NCBI GenBank assembly: GCA_028023455.1
Contig: JAQFVV010006295.1
Location: 1-64,000 of the forward strand
Source: Epiperipatus broadwayi
Taxonomy: Eukaryota; Onychophora; Udeonychophora; Euonychophora; Peripatidae
DNA length: 64,000 nucleotides
Reading direction: 5' to 3'
Under the pieces are notes generated by a model that worked only from the letters and a program-made list of their open reading frames with translations, had not been told where the DNA came from and made no database searches. This document shows positions 1 to 11,611 of the stretch, one piece after another; positions within the stretch are counted from its first letter, which is position 1; each line of letters opens with the position of its first letter. A program made the position numbers and the translations under genes.

Positions 1-2962
1 TAAGAATTGTCCCTCCACGTAACAAAATCTAGAACATAGGCAAAATACACTAAAGCTGATCGAATCCAGATGCTGTGATCCAGAATCCGACCAACATTCA
101 ATCCTTTCACCTCTGCTCAATGATTTACTACCCTATGGATGACATTCCTCAATGTACACAGACAATCAATTCACTCTCGGTCCAGCAGTCACTCCCGGTA
201 GAACAAGAGACTCATAATTTAACTAATTTATCACTGATTTGGTCAGATATATACACATATGGCTAAGTAATTAATTATAGAACTTAACAGACTGATCTAC
301 ATATATATGAAATAGTGTATGTGCAATTAAATATAGAGTTGGATAAAATGAATTCACGGACAATAAAATATGCAAACGAGTTATAATTTTAAATATTATT
401 ACTTTAATAAAACAATAGCAAACAATAAATCAAAACATACCAAATTATATGATGGGAACGTGAGGTATAACGCTCGCAGGCATTAGATAACTGCTGAGAT
501 TCATGTTATATATCTCATTATAAGCGTTTAATAATGTGTAGTGCGGTATTGGAATTTCATGCCTATATTAATTAATATGCCAAATTTCTAGCTCTTTTGT
601 AGTCTGCTAGATCATGCGGAACTTTATAGCCAAAGCTATATAACTAACTATCATAACGCTCCTATGGTGTCTATTTAATACAAAGTTAAATCGAGCATGT
701 AATTAGGCTCAGAGATACGCAGGTTGGCGTGTTAACCTAGATTAGGATGTACACTAATGCTAGATAAGCATTTAATATAAAAGGGAGAGAAAACTGGTTT
801 ATGATAGGTTTACCTATATCCTCTATGGCACATATTAAAATATTAATTAAGCAAAAGGTGCGAATGGGTCATTATTCATGGGCTTCAGTCTCCAAAGACT
901 CGGTTTGCCCTAAGACCGCTCAACTTGCCACGAATAAGAACATTAGTAGTTCAGGTAGTCGGATAAGCATTATGAATCATCTAGGTCCTTGTGCCCTAGT
1001 TCTAAAAGTGTGCTTGAACCCGAACTAAAGTGGATGAGAGTGACCTCTGCCAGCACGTCATCGAGAATCATGCAGCAAGCTGATAAGTGTACATTGCGTA
1101 CTTTGTAAGGACACATCCGCAACTTATAAATATATATAACGCAATTGCATAAAATTACATTATCGTGCCTTAAAATTAGATAGCGTCTATTTGCATATCT
1201 ATATAATCCAGTTCTCAAATTTAGTATTTTAAATATACTATTAAGGGACTAAATTAATTAGTAACCTAGTTTAATATTATCACCTGCATCTCAACATAAA
1301 TAAATCTAAGGAGGATAAAGCATATTTGCGGGGTAATTACAAATAAAACATTAAAATATGCTTTGAGAATATTTCTGTGGCTAGTTCCGATGATATACGA
1401 GTTATATATATAAATAGTTATAATTCATAACTAAAATTAAGCAAACTACATAAAATAACTAGATAACTGATTATTGTAATATTGATACCCAAAACTTAAT
1501 CAGTAAAATAATATGATCTTGAAACAGCGAGTGAGAATGAAGAATAATAATTCAATTATTTAATATTAAATTATAGTGAAGATTTGAAATTATCTTCGCA
1601 AATCGATAAGCTAAAATTACATTTATAAATACTTGCGGTTTCGAGTCATTTGGCATATTAAATACACATATTATATTAAAATGATAAAATCATAGAATAA
1701 ATTGAATAGATTTAGAAATAGGCATAAAAAGACCGCAGAAAATTATACATTTAAAATAGGTTATTAGGAGTTTTACATTTTAAAAGAGAATTCAGGTTTT
1801 ACATTATAAAAGAGAATTCAAATTTTACAATCAGGCAAGACTTAGCATTTAGCAATCTTCTTTGTAGATTTTAGTAAAGGTGTTGGTGAAAGGCAGATTT
1901 AATGAATAGCTAGCTTTTAAAAGAAAGAAATGAAAGTAACAGTTTATAAACAGAGCTCTGAGAAAAATGTACCATTTAGCTGTTTCCATTGCAGTTAGTT
2001 TTGAAGCACTTGGGACGATAATAAGTTGACACTTGATGATGATGCACAGTTAATAGAGATTTTCCCATGGGCTACTTTTGCTGGTGATGGCATTAGGTTT
2101 CATTGGACCAAAGCTCTCCATTCTCCAGCTAAGGACGAGGTGGTGAATTACAGCCTCTACTCGAACATTTTAAGGTGAAACCGATGTGGATTCGGCTTAC
2201 AGTTCACTTAATATATATATGATCTGATCTTTGTTAATAAAACTTTAAGTATTTATACCTTTTGAACTCTGCCCACCTGTTATTTTTTTACGTAGCTGAA
2301 AAATCCATTTAATTATTTTAGCAAAACATTTAATTATTACCACTGGTAGAAAAACTCATTTATTTATTTAGAAAAACAATTTTAGTGATAACAAAGTAAT
2401 TTAGATTCTGTTTTCCTGCTTATTTTGTTGTCAACATTATATATTTCAAAAAATATCCACTTTTTTAGGTTTTTTGTTAGTGACCTACATTAAATCTGTT
2501 TACAAAATCGAATGTTATTTTGACAAAAATTACCTTCGTAATTAGCAGAAAACATTTTATAACCATATGTGGTCGAATAAATGCAGAATAACAGGAAATA
2601 TGCGTATGCGATTTCAATAATACAACAATAAAGTTGCTAAATAATTTAACTAAAATATTTCTTAAACTAGAAATATTTATAAAATGAATATACATATCTG
2701 TAATATATATACCATTAATATAAATAATTTAGACTAAAATATTTCCTAAATTAGAAATATTTATAAAATTGATACATATCTGTAATCTATACATATTCAA
2801 TTAAATTACAGACATACTGCTTGCATATATATATGTGATTCTGCATATATAATAATTTAATGTTATTCAGATGGGTACTCTGGGAGGGTTTAAACCTGGC
2901 ATATAGATAGATGTGTGGGTAAAATAAGTGAAATGGGCAGATGGATGAAACTGACCATTTCA
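1..2962 (-). repeat. 3' LTR of giant-LTR element (5' eight bases outside window)
   Basis: Position 1 aligns with position 8672, and the two copies stay collinear to 2962 and 11611 with scattered substitutions and small indels. Homology stops right after a CA dinucleotide in both copies. By eye many differences are CG in one copy against TG or CA in the other. The repeat is about 78% AT and has no long ORF: the 63- and 75-codon ORFs at 75 and 801 lie in the non-element strand and show no family resemblance. In element orientation the base run just outside this LTR, complementary to 2963-2980, contains a G-rich purine stretch that could serve as polypurine tract, but this is weak. Confidence 0.85.
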
Positions 2963-3369
2963 TATCCCCAAACTTACTTAAAAAAACAAATAAAAAAATG
3001 CCTTTACTTAATCTGAATTATTAATGATTAATGATCAAATGTTGGTTTTCATTTAAACAACTAAATTCAAAACTCTACTCCTATCATAACACATCTCAAA
3101 GTATTCCTAGCCTTGCTTAACTATTACACTCATGCTCCACCCCAAAAAAAAAACTTAGATTAAAAATAGATATATAAAACAACAGAAAAAACTTCCTAAG
3201 CTAATTAGATAATATAAATTTATATATATATAAAAAAAACTATATTTCTAAAGTGATACAAAAAAAAAAACAAATGTAAAAGTAATTAGATGTTGTTAGT
3301 AAACCCCAGGGTTGGTTAGTTTAATATACAAGTAAAAGGTAGGGGTTTGATCCATATACTTATAATTGT

Positions 3370-3627
3370 TTAGGTAGGATCTAGGGGTTGCTTGATATCT
3401 GGGGTGGGTGACACGGTATCAAAAATTCCTAGGAGGTCATCATTTTCTGACATCCAATCATACCCGCTCTCATCCAGCCCATCGAACAGGGAGGGATTAT
3501 CCTTGACTGTCTCAAGGCATCTAGCAAATGCACTCCCTTCAAAAGGAATCTCCCTACTTTTCCTATATTCATCATATTCAGTACATAAATTAGTGTATAA
3601 GTCATCAAAATAATGCTCACCACACAT
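3370..3627 (-). CDS. acidic C-terminal ORF of Gag-protease region
   Basis: This 85-codon ORF is strongly acidic (many D and E, few basic residues) and ends about 400 bases before the 3' LTR. It lies downstream of the protease in the same strand, after a short stretch in other frames (3628-3793) that also looks coding in patches. It most likely is the tail of the original Gag-protease polyprotein, cut off by frameshifts, rather than a separate gene. No domain is recognised. An independent small protein remains possible. Confidence refers to its being coding at some time. Confidence 0.4.
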   Translation of the reverse strand: MCGEHYFDDLYTNLCTEYDEYRKSREIPFEGSAFARCLETVKDNPSLFDGLDESGYDWMSENDDLLGIFDTVSPTPDIKQPLDPT

Positions 3628-3793
3628 GGCAGAGTACCTCTTTAATTTTCCCTTGGTCTCCTTTTATGTTGGGATATTGGATTTACTGCTCGGTCTTTTT
3701 TGTGGATAGCATAAGAAAACTTTTTACCTGCATTGCCTCTTTTCACAGTGGTCGTGGCAAGGTGTGTATCCCCTTCTTTATCTTCATATTCCT

Positions 3794-4230
3794 TTAGCAT
3801 GGCTGGATCCCCTTTGGGAATTGCCCTTGGTCATGACTATCTATAGCTGGTGTCCCACCAAACTTCACCCCCTCTTGACACATTGTCACAGTACCTTTGA
3901 TGTAATCGATAATGCAAACATGCCTGCTCAGAAAATTGCTCCCCAACCCAACATCATGGATTAGTCTGGTCATAATTAAAAAGGAGTGGCCAAGTGTTGT
4001 CTGACCCCACTTAACATCCAACCACATCTGATAGTTCTCAGTCATGGTCTTCTGATCATTAGCTAGGATTATTCGTTTACACCTGGCTGGTAACTTCATT
4101 ACTGTGGGAAAGCTTGCCTCCAGTTGCTTTACCCATTCTTTAGAGGCCATAGATACCTGTATCAACTAAAGTGGTTACTGGTACAGCTTCCACCATAACC
4201 TGAACCACTGGACAGGGATCTTGGTAAACC
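3794..4230 (-). pseudogene. retropepsin-like aspartic protease, frameshifted
   Basis: Reading on the minus strand, a LVDTG motif is encoded around 4155-4170, the position of the catalytic Asp-Thr-Gly of retroviral-type proteases. The frame then breaks, and the 123-codon ORF 4165-3794 carries the rest of the fold: a run resembling the second half of retropepsins, ending in IHDVGLGSNFL followed by a C-I-I-D-Y segment. This matches the arrangement in the second LTR element (IQDVIVGTDFLHQH, 38109-38816). The enzyme would mature Gag. The frameshift next to the catalytic motif makes this copy probably inactive. A programmed frameshift at this place would be unusual, so decay is the simpler view. 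Confidence 0.7.
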
Positions 4231-4312
4231 TCAACACCAGCATCCACTATCTTGGTGGTAACATGGTCAGGGTTCCCTTCAGCACCAATGGGACTCTGGT
4301 AGGGGTAACTAT

Positions 4313-5302
4313 CTAACGGGGTCCCTTCTGGTTTAGTGACCGCCCTTCATAGGGTCTTTTCACCCCTGTTTGGCCCAAATTTCTCCTTGACCACCGCTGA
4401 TCAACTGTCACCATCTGGCACCTTGATGGTTCGATTTTGCGAACTTTTTCAAGAGGTTCTTTGGCAAATCGGGTATAGTCAATTATTGTTAACAATTCAG
4501 CCATCTCCTCAATGGCTCTAGCTCGACACCCAGTCATCATTTGCTGGACTGGTAGGGGCATGTTTTGCTGTATAGCCAAAATTATCTGGGCATCAGTGAA
4601 TGTAAAGGCAGACAAGGAGCGCAGTCTTGACACCTGCCTTATAAAGAATTGGGCATGCATCTTTTTGGGGATAGACCCATAATTTTCCTGTAAGACCATG
4701 TAATAAATACCATTCTGCCTTTCTATACTCCAGAAGCTTTTAGTCAGGGCAGCTCGGTAACTCTCAATGTAGACGGTTTTGCTGTCAAAGAGTCCCACCA
4801 AGATTTTGCATAGCCCTGTAGATAATGTACAGCTAATGCTATTTGGTCTGATGCCCTCACCCACTGGAAATGAAAGAGCTCCTGTAAACTCTCCAGATGG
4901 GCTTTTGGACTTTTCCCCCATTTCAGCCTTAAACATCCTCACTTGAATAAATTTGGCAATTTGCAATGGAGGGTTCATGTCAGCTATATGGGGTATCTCC
5001 TCTGGCATATTCCCTATTGCCCTGTCTATACTTTGGAGGCTGGACCGTACTTCTCTATCCTCTGTCTTCCCTACAACAATAATTTCTGGTGACCGGTGTT
5101 TCGTATCACAAGCCATGACACTCTCTGTAGCTGGATTTTGAGGACCCAAAGACCCATTTACAATCCCAGTCTCCACAATCTTGGGTAATGTAGCTTCTAT
5201 AGCCCTCAGCTCTTTAGACCTACTCATTTCTATCTCCCTACTCAGGTCATCACTATCTTTTGGACTAACCAAGGCCCACAGGGATGTAGGTATCTGTCCC
5301 AT
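4313..5302 (-). CDS. Gag capsid-like protein of giant-LTR element
   Basis: This open 329-codon ORF begins with MGQIP six bases after the stop of the upstream ORF, in a different frame. Residues about 165-275 resemble the retrotransposon Gag capsid domain: a segment with SFWS, an aromatic YYMVLQENYG run, a QFFIRQVSRLRSL helix and an IQQNMPLPVQQMM helix. The same order and spacing occur in the Gag of the other LTR element here (SFWSEEKQ, a QFFCNQAAILKSL helix, then IRNNMPVAIQQAM; 38801-39178). The C-terminus is basic (many R and K), as expected for nucleic-acid binding, but I see no CCHC zinc knuckle. It should form the virus-like particle. The ORF is uninterrupted, while the protease downstream is broken. 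Confidence 0.75.
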   Translation of the reverse strand: MGQIPTSLWALVSPKDSDDLSREIEMSRSKELRAIEATLPKIVETGIVNGSLGPQNPATESVMACDTKHRSPEIIVVGKTEDREVRSSLQSIDRAIGNMPEEIPHIADMNPPLQIAKFIQVRMFKAEMGEKSKSPSGEFTGALSFPVGEGIRPNSISCTLSTGLCKILVGLFDSKTVYIESYRAALTKSFWSIERQNGIYYMVLQENYGSIPKKMHAQFFIRQVSRLRSLSAFTFTDAQIILAIQQNMPLPVQQMMTGCRARAIEEMAELLTIIDYTRFAKEPLEKVRKIEPSRCQMVTVDQRWSRRNLGQTGVKRPYEGRSLNQKGPR

Positions 5303-5309
5303 TGGAGGG

Positions 5310-6254
5310 TTAATATGGTCCCCTTGGCAAGTTTACTTTCGGTATTATAGAGGTTTGAACCTGGTTGAGGTTTTCTTTGAGTTCATGCAGGCCATCCAGA
5401 ATATCCCCTTGCATATTCTGCAATTCCTTGATGGTCTCCCCCTGCACCCTCAGTTCTTCTTTGGCAGTGGTTAATTTTATTTTTAATCCATGTTTAATTT
5501 CTCCTACCACTACCCCTAATGAATCTTTCTGGGTCACAACCATCTTTCTAGTGACCTCACATTCTCTTCCTAGTTTCTGCATAGCCTGGCCTGTCTCTTC
5601 TTTATGAGCATCCAAGAGCTCGGTAACCTCAGCCTTTATAGTTTGAAAATTTTGCCTACAGTCTATTCTCAACCCCTCCAAACCCTCTTGCAACCTTTCT
5701 TCTATTGCTCTATCTCTTGCTTCCATGTTCTTCTGGTTCTCTTCTAACCTCCCTAGAATTCTTGCTTCCATACTTTGGTTTATGGTCATCATGTTTTGGT
5801 TATTTTCCCTGCACATGTTTCTTAGGCTTTGATCTCTCTCTTCAGACTTCCTTGACTCTTCTTCTCTAGACTTCCTGGAATCTTCTCTCGACCTCTTGTT
5901 GTCTTCTATAAGTTGGAAGAGCAGGGTAATCACGTCTGTATTCGCAACAGGTTGTACTATAGAGGGGTTTTTGAAGTATATGGGGCTTTCCACATAGTCC
6001 TCCTTTGGATCATGCTCAAGCCCCACCTCCTCTTCTCTTTCCCCCTCTGGATCCTGCTTTCCATTGGATTGATGTCCCAGCACCAGTCCCCCTACTGCAC
6101 CACTATCCCCAACTACACTCTCCTCACACAGCCTTTCCTCAGACTCATCAGATGTAACAGAGCTTATCCCCTGTTCCCCTAAGCTTTTGTTCATCCCTTC
6201 CACATCTTCTATCTCACTTCCCCCTTCTATTTCTTCCTCAGTATCACTATCCAT
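5310..6254 (-). CDS. coiled-coil N-terminal Gag or ORF1 protein
   Basis: The 314-codon ORF opens with an acidic, E/D/S-rich stretch (residues 1-100), followed from about residue 105 to the end by a long heptad-rich region full of E, K, R, Q and L, for example around EERLQEGLEGLRI and KLGRECEVTRKM. A coiled coil of about 200 residues is the clear prediction. It ends GPY then stop, and the capsid-like ORF starts six bases later in another frame. Two readings are possible: an ancestral single Gag split by a frameshift, or a deliberate two-ORF arrangement with a separate oligomerising protein. Both ORFs are otherwise open, which favours recent split or true bicistronic design. No enzymatic motif is present. 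Confidence 0.7.
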   Translation of the reverse strand: MDSDTEEEIEGGSEIEDVEGMNKSLGEQGISSVTSDESEERLCEESVVGDSGAVGGLVLGHQSNGKQDPEGEREEEVGLEHDPKEDYVESPIYFKNPSIVQPVANTDVITLLFQLIEDNKRSREDSRKSREEESRKSEERDQSLRNMCRENNQNMMTINQSMEARILGRLEENQKNMEARDRAIEERLQEGLEGLRIDCRQNFQTIKAEVTELLDAHKEETGQAMQKLGRECEVTRKMVVTQKDSLGVVVGEIKHGLKIKLTTAKEELRVQGETIKELQNMQGDILDGLHELKENLNQVQTSIIPKVNLPRGPY

Positions 6255-7079
6255 TCTTTTTGGTTATATTGTCTATCAACCCTTTGGCTATTATGATAAA
6301 AAGTTTTTTTGAAAATTACTAAACAAATATGGCTTATCACCACTCTCTCCCTCGGAAATGGGTTCACCCATGGTCCAACTCTCTCAATAGCCTCAGCCTA
6401 CTTCTAACGTGCCCTATCTCCATTATATATAGTGTCATACTTAACTTATAAAATAATGTAATCAAACAACAATAGCTACACCCAATATAGCTACTAAATT
6501 TTCTGCCTAATATAGATATAGTTCATAAATTATAATACTAGAAATTTAAATATAAGTTATATAAAATTCATGAATCAATATTTATTAAAATAAAATTTAT
6601 TCTTACCAAGTGCCTGTCTCTTTTTTAAATCAACTGCAATCGTTTCTACTAATAAAAAAAAAAATTATAAAGATTTATTATTGTGTTTAATATTATTATT
6701 ATCATTACTATGCCAGTTTTAATTTTATTTGAGTACCCATACAATAACATAGTTTATGAATCTTGCCCAACTCGTTTCATTGTCCGTATCCAACTCTAAA
6801 ATATTACCAAAATTACAAAAACATTGGATTTCCTTTATTATTAATATGCTTTTCTCACTCCTGATGACAACATTTATAATGAGAGACATATGGTCTTCTC
6901 TGAGCACCAGTCATCAGTGAGCAAGTAACATTAAGCTTATGCACATCATATACCAAAAAAAAATTTTAGTTGCTTATTAGACCACTCTAATAATAATGAA
7001 GTATTTCATTTCAATAGCCCCGTGTGTATATATCTACTCTGCACCAGCAAAAGAGAACAAAAAAAAATTCATTTGATCT
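6255..7079. other. AT-rich leader, no assigned feature
   Basis: This stretch between the Gag ORF and the leader repeat array is AT-rich and has no ORF beyond 60 codons and no recognisable motif. It is probably 5' untranslated leader of the minus-strand element. Confidence 0.5.
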
Positions 7080-8663
7080 CTCTCTCCAGTATATGCCAAT
7101 AAAAAAAAATATTTTACATATATATAGTATGGGAGAAAAATATTTTATATCCCCATATTATTTTATAATTTTAACTTTTGACTAACGGGATTGGCGATTT
7201 GACAAAGTTTGAACCCCAAAAAAAAACATTTTTATTAATACATGATACATCCCATGTCAATATATTATAAACATACATATAACATACCTTGATAACAGAA
7301 GTTATGGCATATAAATAAAATAAAAAATCTGGAAAGGTTTCATATATATATATTTACCGACACAGAGCAAGAAGATATGGACCAACTCAGTGTATGAAAT
7401 AAACTACTATTTCCCAATAAAGTATTCAAACCTGGACGAAAAATTTCTACATGCATTAATGTTAATATTATGTTATGCACACACATATATGCATATTCAG
7501 TGTGTGAACTAGATCAAGGACCTCATGCTTGGATATCCGGAATCGTGTTTAAAAAAAATTATATCACATATATATATAAAAAAAACTTTACATATCCCAT
7601 ATATATAAAAAAAAAAAAAAAACTCTTTTCTGCTATACTTTTATTTTTTTTTAACACGAAATTATCATTTAGGTATGTGCGTGTTTACATTATAAAATCC
7701 ATATTGTTGCGTTAAAAACTCTGGAAAAAAAAATCAATAAATATATTTTTTGGAAAAATTTAGTACACATATATATATTTATCCCCTTCCACCTATCTTT
7801 TCTCTAGCCACCTGCATTCAACTAACAGTCGTGTAAAACAATTACCGAAATCTAACATCTGGGCATTTATAATCCGAAAGAAAAATTGTACAAATATATA
7901 TTTCTTATTTCCACATACATTCGATTCAAAGTAGTGGAAAATAATTAACGAATCGACCAAAAAAAAACTAATACTTATATATATATTTTCCACTCACACG
8001 CATTCAATTTAGTGTTATGGAAATAATTAACGAATCGAGCAAAAACAAAAAATTGATATATATAGTTTGAGAGATTTAAAAAAAAAAAACAAAGCTTTTA
8101 AAATTTATTCTACTTTGTAGCCTGAATTCGGAAAAAATATTTTACTCGGGATATATGTGTGATTTATACAATTGAAATCCCAGAACCTGGAGAGAAAATA
8201 ATTTATACATAAATCAATCAAAGGGAGTGTGTGTATACTATTCGAAATTCCTATTTTACAGTGTCAGAACTCTGAAAAAAAATTTATACACACATATAGG
8301 CACATCTCTTCTCCCTACATATATTCGGTTCAGGAAGAAAAATTTCACATACACATATATAGCTAACATGCTCATGATCGTGGGAGTAATCGAATAGACT
8401 CAAAAGTTTGGGTGGTCAGAACCCCGAAAAAAAATTACCCACATACAATAAGTGATATGGGAACATACCCATGTCAACATCCCCTCTCAGGTATGCAGGT
8501 TTATATTCGAAAGCCCTATTTGGTACATCAAATTCCAGAGAAAAAAAATTTACATATGCATTTTCCCTCTCTCATGCCAGATTCATTCATGGTTTGCTCA
8601 GGGTCGTGTAACTAAGTAACTGCCCCAGTTGGGTGATCAGAACCCGGAGGAAAAAAAAACCTA
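7080..8663 (-). repeat. degenerate ~100 bp repeat array in element leader
   Basis: A recurring block runs along the plus strand: a C-rich word such as CAGAACCCGGA, CAGAACTCTGA, GAACCCCGA or AACCTGGA, then an A7-A9 run, then a T-rich piece with ACATATATA-type steps and often a CATGC or CATTC word before the next block. Clear blocks are near 7215, 7325, 7425, 7715, 8175, 8262, 8330, 8417, 8534 and 8640, roughly 65-120 bases apart. The last block abuts the 5' LTR boundary at 8664. The copies are much diverged. Function unknown: packaging or dimerisation signal and simple tandem decay are both possible. Confidence 0.55.
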
Positions 8664-11611
8664 TGTAATGGTAAGAATTGTCCCTCCACGTAACAAAATC
8701 TAGAACATAGGCAAAATACACTAAAGCTGATCGAATCCAGATGCTGTGATCCAGAATCCGACCAACATTCAATCCTTTCACCTCTGCTCAATGATTTACT
8801 ACCCTATGGATGACATTCCTCAATGTACACAGACAATCAATTCACTCTCGGTCCAGCAGTCACTCCTGGTAGAACAAGAGACTCATAATTTAACTAATTT
8901 ATCACTGATTTGGTCAGATATATACACATATGGCTAAGTAATTAATTATAGAACTTAACAGACTGATCTACATATATATGAAATAGTGTATGTGCAATTA
9001 AATATAGAGTTGGATAAAATGAATTCACGGACAATAAAATATGCAAACGAGTTATAATTTTAAATATTATTATTTTAATAAAACAATAGCAAACAATAAA
9101 TCAAAACATACCAAATTATATGGTGGGAATGTGAGGTATAACGCTCGCAGGTGTTAGATAACTGCTGAGATTCATGTTATATATCTCATTATAAGCGTTT
9201 AATAATGTGTAGTGCGGTATTGGAATTTCATGCCTATATTAATTAATATGCCAAATTTCTAGCCCTTTTGTAGTCTGCTAGATCATGCGGAACTTTATAG
9301 CCAAAGCTATATAACTAACTATCATAACACTCCTATGGCATCTATTTAATACAAAGTTAAAGTGAGCATGTAATTAGGCTCAGAGATATGCAGGTTGGCA
9401 TGTTAACCTAGATTAGGATGTACACTAATGCTAGATAAGCATTTAATATAAAAGGGAGAGAAAACTGGTTTATGATAGGTTTACCTATATCCTCTATGGC
9501 ACATATTAAAATATTAATTAAGCAAAAAGGTGCGAATGGGTCATTATTCATGGGCTTCAGTCTCCAAAGACTCGGTTTGCCCTAAGACCGCTCAACTTGC
9601 CATGAATAAGAACATTAGTAGTTCAGGTAGTCGGATAAGCATTATGAATCATCTAGGTCCTTGTGCCCTAGTTCTAAAAGTGTGCTTGAACCCGAACTAA
9701 AGTGGATGAGAGTGACCTCTGCCAGCATGTCATCGAGAATCATGTAGCAAGCTGATAATCGTACATTGTGTACTTTGTAAGGACAATTCGCAACTTATAA
9801 TAACGCAATCGCGTAAAATTACATTATCGTGCCTTAAAATTAGATAGCGTATATTTGCATATCTATATAATCCAGCTCTCAAATTTAGTATTTTAAATAT
9901 ACTATTAAGGGACTAAATTAATTAGTAACCTAGTTTAATATTATCACCTGCGTCTCAACATAAATAAATCTAAGGAGGATAAAGCATATTTGCGGGGTAA
10001 TTACGAATAAACATTAAAATATGCTTTGAGAATATTTCTGTGGCTAGTTCCGATGATATACGAGTTATATATATAAATAGTTATAATTCATAACTAAAAT
10101 TAAGCAAACTACATAAAATAACTAGATAACTGATTATTGTAATATTGATACCCAAAACTTAATCAGTAAAATAATATGATCTCGAAACAGCGAGTGAGAA
10201 TGAAGAATAATAATTCAATTATTTAATATTAAATTATAGTGAAGATTTGAAATTATCTTCGCAAATCTATAAGCCAAAATTACATTTATAAATACTTGCG
10301 GTTTCGAGTCATTTGGCATATTAAATACACATATTATATTAAAATGATAAGATCACAGAATCAATTGAATAGATTTAGAAATAGGCATAAAAGACCGCAG
10401 AAAATTATACATTTAAAATAGATTATTAGGAGTTTTACATTTTAAAAGAGAATTCAGTTTTACATTATAAAAGAGAATTCAAATTTTACAATTAGGCAAG
10501 ACTTAGCATTTAACAATCTTCTTTGTAGATTTTAGTAAAGGTGTTGGTGAAAGGCAGATTTAATGAATAGCTAGCTTTTTAGGAGGAAGAAACGAAAGCA
10601 ATAGTTTATAAACAGAGCTCTGAGAAAATGTTACCGTTTAGCTGTTTCCATTGCAGGCAGTTTTGAAGCACTTGGGATGATAATAAGTTGACACTTGATG
10701 ATGATGCATAGTTAACAGAGATTTTTCCATGGGCTACTTTTGCTGGTGATGGTATTAGGTTTCATTGGACCAAAGCTCTCCATTCTTCACGAGGAGAGGC
10801 GGTGAATTACGGCCTCTACTCAAACATTTTAAGGTGAAACCGACGTGGATTCGGCTTGCCATTCACTTAATATATATATAATCTGATGTTTGTTAATAAA
10901 ACTTGAAGTATTTATAGCTTTTGAAATCTGCCCACCTGTTATTTTTTTACGTAGCTGAGAAATCCATTTAATTATTTTTAGCAAAACATTTAATTGTTAC
11001 CACTGGTAGAAAAACTCATTTGCTTATTTAGAAAAACAATTTTAGTGATAACAAAGTAATTTAGAATCTGTTTTCCTGCTTATTTTGTTGTCAACATTTT
11101 ATATTTCAAACAAACCATATTTTAGGACATTTGTGACCTACATTAAATCTGTTTACAAAATCGAGTGTTATTTTGACAAAAATCACCTTAGTAATAAGCA
11201 GAAAGCATTTTATAACCATATGTGGCTGAATATATGCAGAATAACAGCAAATATGCATATGCGATTTCACTAATACATAAAGTTGCTAACTAATTTAACT
11301 AAAATATTCCTTAAACTGGAAACATTTATAAAATGAATATATATATCTGTAATATATATAACATTAACATAAATAATTTAGACTAAAATATTCCCTAAAT
11401 TAGAAATATTTATAAAATTGATACATATCTGCAATCTATACATATTCAATTAAATTACAGACATACTGTGTGCATATATATATGTGATTCTGCATATATA
11501 ATAATTTAATGTTATTCAGATGGGCACTCTGGGAGGGTTTAAACCTGGCATATAGATAGATGTGTGGGTAAAATAAGTGAAAGGGGCTGATGGACGATAT
11601 TGACCGTTTCA
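8664..11611 (-). repeat. 5' LTR of giant-LTR element
   Basis: Complete 2948-base copy of the repeat at 1-2962. It begins TGTAATGG and ends with a CA at 11610-11611, where similarity to the left copy stops abruptly. Small indels (for example a ~10 base loss near 9790 relative to 1125) separate the two copies. Being the upstream LTR for minus-strand transcription, it should hold the promoter, but no TATA box can be singled out in such AT-rich DNA. Confidence 0.88.

Larger units (their letters stand above)
1..11611 (-). mobile_element. Gag-protease-only LTR retrotransposon with ~2.95 kb LTRs
   Basis: Two near-identical direct repeats (1-2962 and 8664-11611) flank an internal region whose only recognisable coding content, on the minus strand, is Gag (6254-4313), a broken retropepsin (about 4230-3794) and an acidic terminal ORF (3627-3370). 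The right copy starts TGTAATGG and ends at CA, so it has the TG...CA form of an LTR. The minus-strand LTR start TGAAATGG and the plus-strand start TGTAATGG make a short terminal inverted repeat. No RT, RNase H or integrase motif is visible between the protease and the 3' LTR, so the element would need enzymes supplied by another element. The left LTR is cut by the window: by alignment about 8 bases lie before position 1. Ty3/gypsy affinity is inferred from the Gag resemblance to the element at 33507-40752. The target duplication cannot be checked because the left flank is missing. Confidence 0.82.

Noticed and set aside
801-1028. 75-codon ORF in the left LTR, and the 63-codon ORF at 75 repeated at 8746
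   Set aside because: They lie on the strand opposite to the element's genes, the 75-codon one is shifted out of frame in the right LTR by an extra A, and neither has a recognised domain.
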